DNA from: Patiria pectinifera
Lineage: Eukaryota; Echinodermata; Asteroidea; Valvatida; Asterinidae
NCBI GenBank assembly: GCA_029964075.1
Contig: CM057149.1
Span: forward strand, 13,712,465 to 13,776,464
Length of the DNA: 64,000 nucleotides
Direction of reading: 5' to 3'
This document shows, one piece after another, positions 32,894 to 44,800 of this stretch. Under the pieces are notes generated by a model that ran no database searches, was not told the DNA's origin, and saw only the letters and a program-made list of their open reading frames with translations. Both the position numbers and the translations under genes were made by a program. Position 1 is the first letter of the stretch. Each line of letters starts with the position of its first letter.

Positions 32894-35800
32894 GTAAGAT
32901 GTCCATCTTTTGGGGTCTTTTAGGGTCATTATCACTGTAGTTATTGCAGTAGATCTATAAGAAATTTTTAAAAATTCCATATATTGTTGAGAAATTAGAA
33001 TAAACTGACTGGAAACTTAAGCTCCTAAAACGCCTGTAGTTTGCTTGTTTCCAAATGTTGCCAGTTAAAACCTCCTCATGTAATGCAACTTGGCCCTTGG
33101 GGTGCGCCAAGAGCGGTGTTCTATAAACGAGAGGTACGCAAAATTGAACGTATGGGAACAGAGTTGATTGTCCGGAGTTTGTTATATGTTGCCAAGAAAG
33201 TTATTCCAACAGCCCACATGCATCAATCTGTGGTTTTGCTGATTATGTATCCCATTTTTTACTATAGTCACCTCATACCAGTCGGTAACTAAGCCAAGCA
33301 TACAACAACCAAGTCATTTTGTCATGTTTCGCAATCACAATCGAGTAACATCAACATTTACCATCCCACGTGGCACACAAATTGTATTGAACGTTAGCCT
33401 TGTGATGAGTGCATGAGAGTCAGCGTTATGTCACGCAAACACAGGCCAATTCATTGAAAGTGATGTGGTTAAACCAATCTATAAGAAAAGGGACGTTTCA
33501 GCTTTGCATTATTTTCTATGCAAGTGATCAATATTGTTGACATCTCGAAAACGCAATTAAAACATCACCAGTCAGATATCTATTATAACTATATTGACTT
33601 AATTACTATGGGGCAGTCTATTGGACTAAACACCGCAAAAAAGGAAAGTCCACACTCATTGGAGGCCGAGGGGTCATAATGTTGAATCTGATCGTCCTAT
33701 GATGACGTCCTTTATATAAACCTCTGGGGCATTTTGTTAGCTACATTTTAATACCCCATTTTGCTACCAAAGACTGTAAATCGTCCAAGATTGACAACGG
33801 TTTATAAAAATTGATGCAGTTTGAAAAGTTTAAAGATTACGTGAGGAGAACTGCTATAAGGGCAAACACGCATATAATTTTCCCCTATCGACTGCACAGT
33901 GCCCGAACAAAGAGCGCGGGTAATTCAATGTCGGTGCCTTACATATCTTCTTGGTCTTACTCATTCTCCTTGCAACCAATGGCAGTATATGATAACTTCG
34001 CTGACCGTAACCGCAAACCTATATCGCAGATAGATGATTGAAAGAAGGGTCTTCGACTTATTTTTTAGTGGATTTCCATCATTCACAACTTTTGAAAATA
34101 TGCTAAATCGTCCCCTAGTTTTCAGTGTCACACGCGCGAATAAACAGACGCAAAAACTACCTAACAGCTGTACGAAAAAACATTTTGCAGTGTGCAGGTT
34201 TATCCACTCTTTTTTAAAATTACATTAAAAAACTATTTTTTAACGATTTAAAAAAAAATGTTTTGTCCTATTAAGACGCAATGAGTACATGTAGTTTGAA
34301 TAAAAGTACTGTAATGACTGAAATGTATGTTTAACTCGAATTTAATTGTACGTTAATAAACAAAAATAGGCTTCCACTGCAAACAAACAAAAACAAGCAA
34401 AAAACCTGAAAACCTTTGACTGCAATATTACAGAGTCCGACCAACCAGGAGCCTAAATAATTATTAATAATTCTATCATCCTGTAATAAGTTTATCTGTA
34501 TTCATGTAACAAACTCTCCCGACATGTGCTGCTTGGCTGAGTCACCCGGTACGGGAAAGCCACCACACACCACCTCACGCTTTCGGGAGCCGAGAAGTGT
34601 GGCCTCATTTTGTCATCTCGTTTTCCGGGCCGACCTCCTTGCAACATCTTATCCTTATAATAATCTCACCGTCGGCGCGAAGGCGGCGAGGCTAATTGAA
34701 TCGGCCGCCTGGTCCTCGCGGTGCTGCGTATAGGTGATGGAGTAATTAGGCGAATGATCTGTGGAGGAATTTTAGCCAATGTATTTTTTTGTTGCCCCTG
34801 GCGCTCCATCGGTGATTCTAACCACTGATTGGGATAATGACTTTGTGGAGTATAACAACCCGGATCGATTCATAATCTGTACATTGAAGTTTTAAAAATT
34901 ATATTTGTTTTTGTTTCAACTTTTAGCAAAGGTTAAACCCCATGGAAATATGGATTTCGTTCATAACTGAAATATAATAATAACAAAAAAAATCATTATT
35001 TTCAACAGGTCATGTCCAATTAGCCCAGCCTCCCCTCCCCACCCACCCACTCAAAAAAAAAACCTGTTAAATTTGTCACCTGACAAAAATTTACCGATTT
35101 GTTGGTCTTATTTCAGAGTTTAGACGATGCCTTTAAAAAAAAATCCGACGATATCTCTAGATAATTCCAAACAATTTAGTTTAGCGAATATCCAACGCGT
35201 CTCTTCAGAGACAGTCAGCCAAAACTGTGTTATTCAAACTTCACAGATACGTTATTTCTAGTTTTGAAATATTTTGGTAAAACATCGAATGCCCTACGTA
35301 ATAGGTTTAAACCTATACTGGAGCACATTCTTCCATACAAATTCCCTGAAGTTTTCAGGCCTAAATGCCCACAGGAAACAAAGACAGCGTCAGCGGTCCA
35401 TGTTCATAATCAGTCCCCCCCCCCTCATTTCCTTCATCGGTTTCTTCATTAAGCATTGATAGATCGTGGTTGAACGCAGACAACAGACAGAAATTTATTC
35501 CGGTCCAGTGGAAACGCACACGAATCATTAAAGTACTCTCCCACTAAAAACAAAAAATGAGAACAAGCTACTTTTAAAGACCTTTTTTGCCTGCAGGTAA
35601 ACCATATTAGCGCAGCAAAAAGCTGATTCAGAAGTGCATTCGACCCTACTTAAATTCTTTTAAAATAATAATTGTCTGCGTAATTCTTGTGTGGCCCATA
35701 ATGACTTTGCCAGGGGAATTCAGTACATAAGCAGCGACGTTAATTTTAACACCCCGCTTTATAAATTTCCCTCCCCCTCTTTTTGAGGGGGAGGGGCTAA

Positions 35801-38800
35801 GAGCTCACTTGAATGGTCGAAATTAGCCAAACGATTCTTCTTGTTTTTGACTCAAGTGAAATTGATGACCTTCGACTCCATTTTGGTTATGTGTCATGTT
35901 GGGGCCGGGCTACTGATACTTTTGACAAAGTTTGGTTGAAATCGGTCAAATATGTAGCCTAGGAGCAATAGACAATGTCAACGTTTATTAGTAACTAACG
36001 GACTAACGGAGAGACATGATGATAATGTTGAGCTGCCATCCCGCAACTAAAAATATATGTGTATACACGTCCCCATGACGGTTAAAAATTGGGTCTTTCT
36101 TCTACTCAAATGTTCAAAATGTATAGGACCATTGATTGCATGCAAGCGCACGATCATGTCCTGGAGCGAATGATAAGATATCTCTTTTCAATATTCGTAC
36201 TTGTGCAAGACTGTCAAAGAGAAAGATTTATTGGTACGGCGTGCAAATATGACTGCGGGGAAAAAGCAAACACTTTTACCACATTCGGCCTGCAGCTCTT
36301 TTTGTGCAGTGATCTTCCATGTTTCTTCTTTAGCTTCATAAGTAGTGTTTCTCAAGCCTTTAGGCCCATATTTGAACAACGTAAATGTATAAAACGAGGT
36401 GCCCTATATTCAAAATGAGGTGGTTTTTTTTCAACATCAAGATGTCTTCGACATCAATTTTTGGAGGAAGCAAACGCACCTGGGGAGTACTGCAATTTTG
36501 GGAATTGACGAGATCACCGTTAGAATATTCTGGCACAGTAATGTTGTGATATAATTTCCGGGCTCGTTGTCTGCGCTGAAGCACCTGTTTTGTAGTATGG
36601 GAAGAAAACATTAAGTAGAAAAAAAGGGGAAAGTAATTCTTTGCAATCTCACGTCTGTTGACTGCTGTTGTTTGAAGTGTTTTATTCCCCACGTGTAAAT
36701 ATACTGGCACTCCAGCGTTCTTTTGCCGAGACTGCGAACCAGGCGCGGATCCAGAGAGGGGGGGGGGGGGTCAAAAGTGGTTTTTTTTCCCATACAAATT
36801 CCTAAAAAATAAGTCGAAAACCCCCACTGCTGTGACACCCCAAAAAAGTTATACTGGTATAATGTTTGCCTGTTCAAAATACGGTACACCATTCTGTAAT
36901 CTAGTGTTAATAATCATCGAATTTGAACAGCGCTCCCTATTGAAATATGGTCCCCCCCCCCAAGTTTTTGATTTTACGGAGGCCAAGTGTTCGGAGAAAA
37001 AAACCTGTGTACATTTTCAGAATTTTGTACTGCTGAACCCCCCCCCCCCCTGCGAAAATTCCTGGCTCCGCCCCTGCGAACTGTTGATAGGTTACTGAAA
37101 ATCAGCATAAAACTCTTTGGTTAGCATAATTAAATAGTCCGTGCATTGAATGTTACACTAGAGCTTATTTGTAGCAACTATCTATTTCTCCGAAATATAT
37201 TAAAACTGTGAGACATCCCTTTTTGGTATTTTCTTCTTTTTTGCAAAATGTACTTTTAAAATGTTTAAAATGTTTCATGCTTTTCCTGACAACTGAGGGC
37301 GCTGTTGCTGTGATGTCACTGTAGGAACGCACTCTTCAGATTATGGTTTTCCTCTTCAAATTGTAAACCCAAAATTCTGCTTATTGGAAACATTAATTTT
37401 GTGCATGAAGTTATCTCATTGTCTTACTGCCATATACTAAAAAAATGAACCACTGAAAGCAGAAAAATAACCACAGCAAATCCGCAGAAATCTGGTGATT
37501 TTTTTTGTGCTGAAGCAGATGTACAGAAGTTTCTGCCTAAAATGACATCACAGTTTTGCTAATGAATATGGACATTGTAATTTGCATAAAACCCAAAAGG
37601 CACTAAAACGCCCTATTTTGAAATGCCACCACGAAGATTACAAATACATTAAATTGAACACAAGAGTACATTTCAAGAATTGTATTTTAAAAAATATTTC
37701 CAATAGGCCCTTTCAAACACATAACATCTATTATGGGCCTTAAAACAAATGAAAGATGTTACATGAAATACTGTTAAATTAAAGACGTATATAACACAGA
37801 GTCTTTAATGAGAATTTCAGTTGCAAAATGGCTCATGATTCAGCCATATCAATTAAGGCAGCTGGCCGTCTTGGGTCGATACCCTGCCGTGCATTCTCAT
37901 ACGCGCAGATGGTCAGGTGGGATTTCAAGGCCTCTCGTTGTTTGTCGAGTGTCTGATGTAACAGATTTACACATTAATTATATTTGTCCAATTATATATT
38001 TACTTAGGAAATGAATTACCTCGCAATTTTGGTTGATTTTTAAAACCGTTACCAAATGAATGCTCGAAATATGATAGCTGCAGTTTTTGTAGCGTATGCG
38101 TAAAGCATTAAAAAAAAAAAAAACTCTACCGGCGTGTGTTGTTACATATAAGCCAAATAAATCGAATTCCCAAGGAGGCGATTCTTCTGCAAAATTCCAA
38201 CACAGAAGAGTTAGAACGCGGTGAAGAATCGTAAAATATCTTACTTTTTCTGCATTAAACCCTCACAATAATCACTTCAAATCCCAAAATGTCAAGGTAC
38301 TCTCAAAACTGCGTACCGAGAGTTCCAAAGCTCAAGAAAAACCTAAACAAACAATTATATAATAACAATTAAAGACCAGCACATTAACTACAAGATCAGT
38401 ACTCCTCAGTCCTTGATCCTGTGTGACATAATAACCATTTTACACCCAGACTTTATTTTCTAGGCCTGTACTTTTCATGTACAACCATGCCACCAGACTA
38501 GAAGATCCAGATAGTGAAAAAAGGACACTGTACCGGTACGGTACCAGTCGTGTCTTATTTCAGAGTGGACATTTTGGGGAATTTTGTTTGCAAAATGGGT
38601 AAAGTGGGTCTGATTTTGTTTTGCATGATTTTATGCACTCAAGGCCCCAATCTGAATCACCAAAACAAAACCACTCAGTGTCCAAGTTATGTCTGAAATT
38701 ATTGTGCTCCAACGACCGTTTTGTTCGCTTCAATTAGGTACGGGACATTACTTTTTGTCCTCCGCGCACCCATTCAACCGGGTGCACTGATCGTTGTCTC

Positions 38801-41800
38801 AATAGTGACTGCCAAGGTCAGACGCTAAAACAATAATCTGATGATGTTCCAGACGCATGGACCACAATGGGTATTGAACCTGCATCAAATGAGATAAATA
38901 TAATAAAGTCAAGCCAGGCGTGTACGATATCTTGTTCATCAAGGCATTTCTCCCCTTGTTTTCCACCTGAGCTACAAAGACGAAGAAAAACACAGCATCA
39001 CGGGCCCGTCCCTATAGTAGGCCCAGCTCTGCCGCCTGCATTCCGCCAAACTCGGCAGGGGCCCCCGGCCGCTTCTGGGCGTGATTTCGATCGAGTTCTT
39101 TTGTTGTCCGAAGATGAAATCGGATGAAAGAGGATGAGATGAACCAGGTGGTTCCCCGCTGCGTCCTCCGAGGCCAGACGGTCTCTGACTTGGCCGCTGG
39201 AACAGAGACCAAAGAAAAAACTGGAATAAGAACAAAGACGTGTGGAAATTAATACGGGAATAGAGCACTATAGCAGGAGACAACACAGGCATCTGTAGCC
39301 GTGTCGTAGTCGCGATTTCCCGAGTCCCCCAATTTTCTGACCTGTAAGGTTTTATATGCAAAGCCCAAGTAATAAGGTTACGTAGACTGAGTTTAAAGTA
39401 GGTTTGAAAAAAAATAAATTGAAACGTGCATGTGTATGGTTATTTGAGGATCAGACATCCACTTGTGCAGAGCCAATCTCAGTCGATTTTTTTTTAGAAA
39501 CTGTGACCTCATTAGAAATGTGGACTAAGCTGTTGATTGGTCAATGTGGATTCCATTTTCTTGTGTAACACAACAACGAGTTACGGAATACCCGATAAAA
39601 GGCGGGTGCTGAATGGTCAGAATCTGGATGTCAAGGCGCAGTCTTGTTTTGCATAATTGATTCTCTTTGCGAATATCATAGACGCTTGTCTGCAAGCGGC
39701 TATTCACTAGCTAATGGTGGAAAGGTATAACAAGAAATCGTTTGCGGGTGCAGTGTTGGAACACAGCAAACACATAGTAGGTTTACATATGCATATAACC
39801 CGATATGCAAGTATTGTCAGTACAGTCAAAGTTCTTTTCTAATAACTGTTGAGTAATTTCAACACTTTCTTCAGTCTAAATATTCAAATCGCTACTCTTA
39901 ATCAAAAGCCCTAGTACTTAGTCCACATTGTCTATAGTGGCTCAAGCCTAAATCCTACCGCCTTGCATTGTTTACTCTTGCCGCACTCAAAAATGACTCA
40001 ACTAATAAAGTTACATTAATTATAGGACAAGCATACAAAAAACGGCATCTGACAGTTAAATTTGTGAGGCTAATGGACAAGGCACAAACACTCCAATAAC
40101 GTACAAGGCCCATGGTTCGTAAAACACTACTCATAATGGACATATCAGTGAATCCATCGCTGAAGCAATTTCAATCAACACTCATTCGCATCGCACCGCG
40201 ACCCATCAGTCCAAAAGCTCATCCGTCGAACGACGCATTTACTGATCCCAAATCACAACACGATCCTCGCCCCTTTTTTTTATCCCTGCCAACCATTGTC
40301 CGCCTGTCACAAATTCCCAAACCGTTCACACATCATTCTAGAATTGGTAGAGGCTTTGGACCGTGTGACAAGGGCAGATTCTTAGGTGATTCACCCCGGT
40401 CCAATCTCCACTCTATAATATGACTTGCACGTGTGAGTCACTGTTATTGTCAATATAAGTAGCCTTGGCCGAATTCGGAGCTGGATCGGTTTTGAAAAGT
40501 TATTTGTAATCATGATCAGAACTTCTCAAAATGTCATTTATTCAGTTATTTCACATCTATGTTTTTAGCTGCGGGATAGTAACTCAACAAATCATCATGT
40601 AGCTTCGTTAGTTAGTTAGTTAGTAACAAACGTTGACATTGTCTATTGCTCCTACATATTCTGGCCGATTTCAACCAAACTTTGTCAAAATGAGCAGTAG
40701 CCCAGCCCCAACATGACACATGACCAAGATGGGGTCAAAGGTCATCATGGGGTCACTGGAGTCAAAAACCTGATTTTTTTTCACTCAAAAAACTACTCCT
40801 TCCAGAAATTACATGGCGCAATCACGTGACTCATGCATGAACACACATTGGTTGGCCCGCAGGCTTCCGAGATCCGTGACGAGCTTGTTCCAAATGATGT
40901 TTTGCCATCCCAACAATTAGGAATGCAATCCAGATGCGAATCTCGAGAATTCTCTGCAAAACATGAACCACTTGTTTATATCACAAGATGTCATTTAAAC
41001 CTGCCGTGTTTGCATTGTTTATTCTGATTGCAGACACTTTCTCTAAAAAAAAATAACTCAAGATTGTCCGTTCTTCCTCTGAAACTAAACATCAAACTAC
41101 TCGTAGCCAAGAGCGGATCCAGTGGGGGGGGAGGGGGAAAGGGGGCCATGCTCCCCCCCCCCCAAAAAAAAAAAAAAAAAAAATTTTTTTTTTTTTTTTT
41201 ATGTAAACTAAAGGCAGGCATTGACCACACCACACCTTTTCCTAAAATACACACCGCAGAGCATCTAGATCCCAAAAACATTTCAGGGGGCTCTTCCCAG
41301 ACCCCGAATCCGCCCTTGCTCGTAGCAGAAGTTCCTCATGGGTGATTAGGCCTTTCAATATGCTGCCCTTCTCTGAGGAACAGGTTACCAGTTCATATGA
41401 GAAATGCCACCAGCTTAAACAGTTTAAGACGCTTTTGAAAACTTATCTCTTTCAAACTGCTTTTGATTTGTAAAGGATTTTATTGTAAGCTTTGGATTGA
41501 ATTTATCTTATCACTAATCTTAAATGATGTCTTTCAATGTTTTTCTTCTTCTGATTTTCATTGATAATTGTAATGTATATCTGGTGATTACACGTATCTG
41601 ATGATGTTAATGCATTTTGAATCATCATTATTTTAATGTATCCAGTTTTAATTATTGTAAAGTGCATTTGAATTTTATTAATATAAATTTGCGCTCAATA
41701 AATGGCATAGTTTTATATTTTATTATCTTTAAAACCATTAATTCAATATTTAACGGTCAAATGCATTCTTAAGAGGACACTAACAACTTGGATTGGCACT

Positions 41801-44800
41801 TAATCGACCCCAAAAAAGAAGCTTACTCTGTATACCTACCGCCCCATCGAAGGGGGCCATTGACAGCTTAATCTATTTCACGAAATTACGTTTTGTAAAG
41901 GAATCACAAGGTATTGTAGGCATCTAATCGGCGAGATCATCACCTACATTCCATGAATCCTAAGCCGTGCTCACACGGAAGTGCTCATCTCGGGTCTATG
42001 ATCTGAGACGTACACATGTGGAAACCGACTGTGACAATGACGAATCAATGACACGAACGATGGAACGCTGACATTTACAGTAAGACTTCTACGCCAAGAC
42101 AAACATTGTCACTATCAATACCCAATTGCGGTCCAATGGTTATACGGTGTTTGACTCGCGTGCCGTGGTACATGGGTCCGAATCCTGACGGGGAACATGG
42201 TGCTTGTGCTCTTGAGCAAGGCACTTTACCATTATTGTTTCGTCCTTCGGATGGGACGTAAAGCCGTATGTCCCGTGTGTTGTGTAATGCACGTTAAAGA
42301 ACCCAGTAACGCTTATCGCTAAGAGAAGGGGTTTGCCCCGGTGTTTCTGGCAGTGGCCGCAGCACCTTGTAAACCCTTATAAAGGTACTACATAATGGGT
42401 CTCATATTTCTCATAAACTTCATTTACCTGTCTTTAAAGATAGGCATAAGTACCAGCGCCTTGAGTACCTAATTGTTGGTAGATTACGTCCGGTATTAAT
42501 GTATGACGTTTTCTTTCAATGATCTTTATATCGGAGCCAAAGTATACCAAAAGACAACGTTTTTCGAACCTCTTATGACGAGTCTTCGAATAGTTTGAAT
42601 GTCCCTCTCCCAAATCATTGTAGTCTTGCGAATGTCTGCATAACTTTTCCTTTTTGTCCACAGCGAGGGCCCAATTCCTAATGGCGAGTCCTCCAGTCGA
42701 TGCTCGGAAGACTCCGGTGGGGCCTCCGAGGCCTCCGCGATCTCGACCTCGGGAGAGTCCGGAGGGTCCTCGGAAGAGTCCGGAACCTCAACGGAAGAGT
42801 CGGGAGCCCCTTCAGAAGATTCCGCGACCTCTTCGGAAGATTCCGCTGGATCCTCGGAGGACTCCGGAGCCGATCACCTGACCGGTATGGACTCGGGCTG
42901 CGTCTCTGACAGCGAACGGGGCTCACCGACCTCGGCCGGCAGCGAAGCCGATAGCAGCTCGCTGGGAAGTGGGAGCAGTAAGTTGTAACTTTAGCCTAGG
43001 CCTAGGAATGCAATCATACACTGAATGACTTGTATGTTTTCCTGAAGATTTTCAGAAGTACACAGTAACCTTCCTACGTTTAAGGAAAGGTTCTACCTCC
43101 TGTAAGGAAGTGTCTTTTTCATGAAATCATTAAACTTAACTTAATGAGTCACTGTCACGTTTATTCAATACAACTGGTTGATTCCTGAATAAACTTACAT
43201 TCATAAGGAACACCAATCATAATCCTCTATTGGAACGTAAACCGATTATCATGGAACAGTTGTCATGGAAGGACTCCAACAAAATCAAACTAGTTTACTG
43301 TGAATTCATATTCTTATCCCACTGGAGGGGTAGAGGCAGCTTGTCAGGGATAACCTGAGCAAATCATTTCAGTTGGAATATTTTTTATTGAAGCAATTTT
43401 AGTTCCCCATCTTCTAAACTGGTAAGCAACCAACCAAGAGATTTTCCTGCTATCGGGGTGTTTACATAAAGAGGTTTTGACAATTTTTTGAAATCACTTC
43501 GTGATAAACATGGTTTTCGCCGATAAATGAAATTGATGTATCGCCAACCGTCCTTTCAATAACTTATAAGTGAGCTGACCTCGGTTTTATTCGTATCCTC
43601 CCCAAGCATCCGACGAAGAGTCAGCCTGGCAGGAAGAAGCAAACAACAACAATAACAACAACACCAACAATAACAACGACAACTGCGCAAACTCAGCGCT
43701 GACCGGGGGCCTGAACGACGCTGATTGGCTGATCAAGCTGACGCAGGTGCAAAAACACCTGCTGGAGACGGAAGTCGAGAAAGGTCAAGCAGAGGGCAAG
43801 TTTAAACAGGTAAGGGACACATGCTTGCTTCTTTCTTATATAGGAATAAGGATGGCAAGGTTTCCTAAAATAAAGTCCACTTCAACTGAGGATTTTTTTT
43901 CGTTTACATCTTAGATTGTTTTGATGGGTTAACTTGAATTATCAAGGTCCTCGATTTAGGAATTGGCTATCCACTCATCAAGAGGCGTTTGGGTGTCCAG
44001 AGAAAGGGGAAGCAGAATTATTATAAGCGAGTTTCTCATTTGTTTTGCCTCTAAAGTAGGATCGGTCGGTCGGCCAAATAAAATCTGAACCGAACAAAAT
44101 ATGCAGTTGTACCCGTAATGGCTACATTAATTGAGGGAGGGCACAACTTTACAAAACCTACCAAAACGTCAAAGACCGATCTCTCGTTTGTTTATACACC
44201 ACGAACGTGATCTAGAATGTTGACAAACGATGGGCGAGCACCTGATTTTGATGAGAGTTGTTAACATGGAAGACCCCGACATCCCCTGTCTAAAACTGGA
44301 ACGTCGCCCACCCGTCCCCTCCAAGAACTGGTGCACCCTTTTTACCGTCAAAGTGACTCATTTTGATGAAGTATCATGCTAACGGAGTGTCATGCCAGTA
44401 TCCAGACACCTTTCACTGTCTCACACGATCCCCCACTCGCTGCCTGTTGTTGCTATCGAGATGTTTACACCGTATATGATAGGCGGGGGGAGCGGCTCAT
44501 GTTATTACAGTTCGGCAGGTGCACACGGGTTTGTCAATAGGCTACGATGACGATGCGTCAAGAGAGCATCGGCACATGACTGGGTGAGACATTTAAAGTG
44601 AGCGGTTTCTTTCGGTGTTCTCGAAACTTTGGTTTTGTCTTCGGGTGCGGCTATAATTCGAGGGGCCATCCGGCTCATGGGGGAGCCCTGCGCGAGTAGC
44701 CCATTTCTCCTTGCACCTTCCCCTATAGTTTATTTCGCCACTATCGAAACCTTGGCTCGGTTTCCAGCTTTGGCTTTAGAGAAAAACTAGCCACTGTCTT

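Larger units (their letters stand above)
32894..42663. other. EFCC1 intron 1 (9.8 kb)
   Basis: Apart from the repeats listed separately (35851-36012, 36740-37076, 37200-37640, 40607-40770, 41108-41318, 42128-42496) no exon was found. Stretches at about 34520-34760 and 38980-39220 are non-repetitive and of balanced composition (with ATTA and CAATTA-type words in the first), and could be regulatory, but this is only inference. Confidence 0.5.

Noticed and set aside
41150-41210. CRISPR or coding signal in the homopolymer block
   Set aside because: Only C, A and T homopolymers; part of a hAT-type MITE.
42654-42926. Arg/Pro-rich ORFs on both strands over EFCC1 exon 2
   Set aside because: Shadow frames of the SSEDSG-type codon repeat; only the frame continuing from exon 1 is supported.
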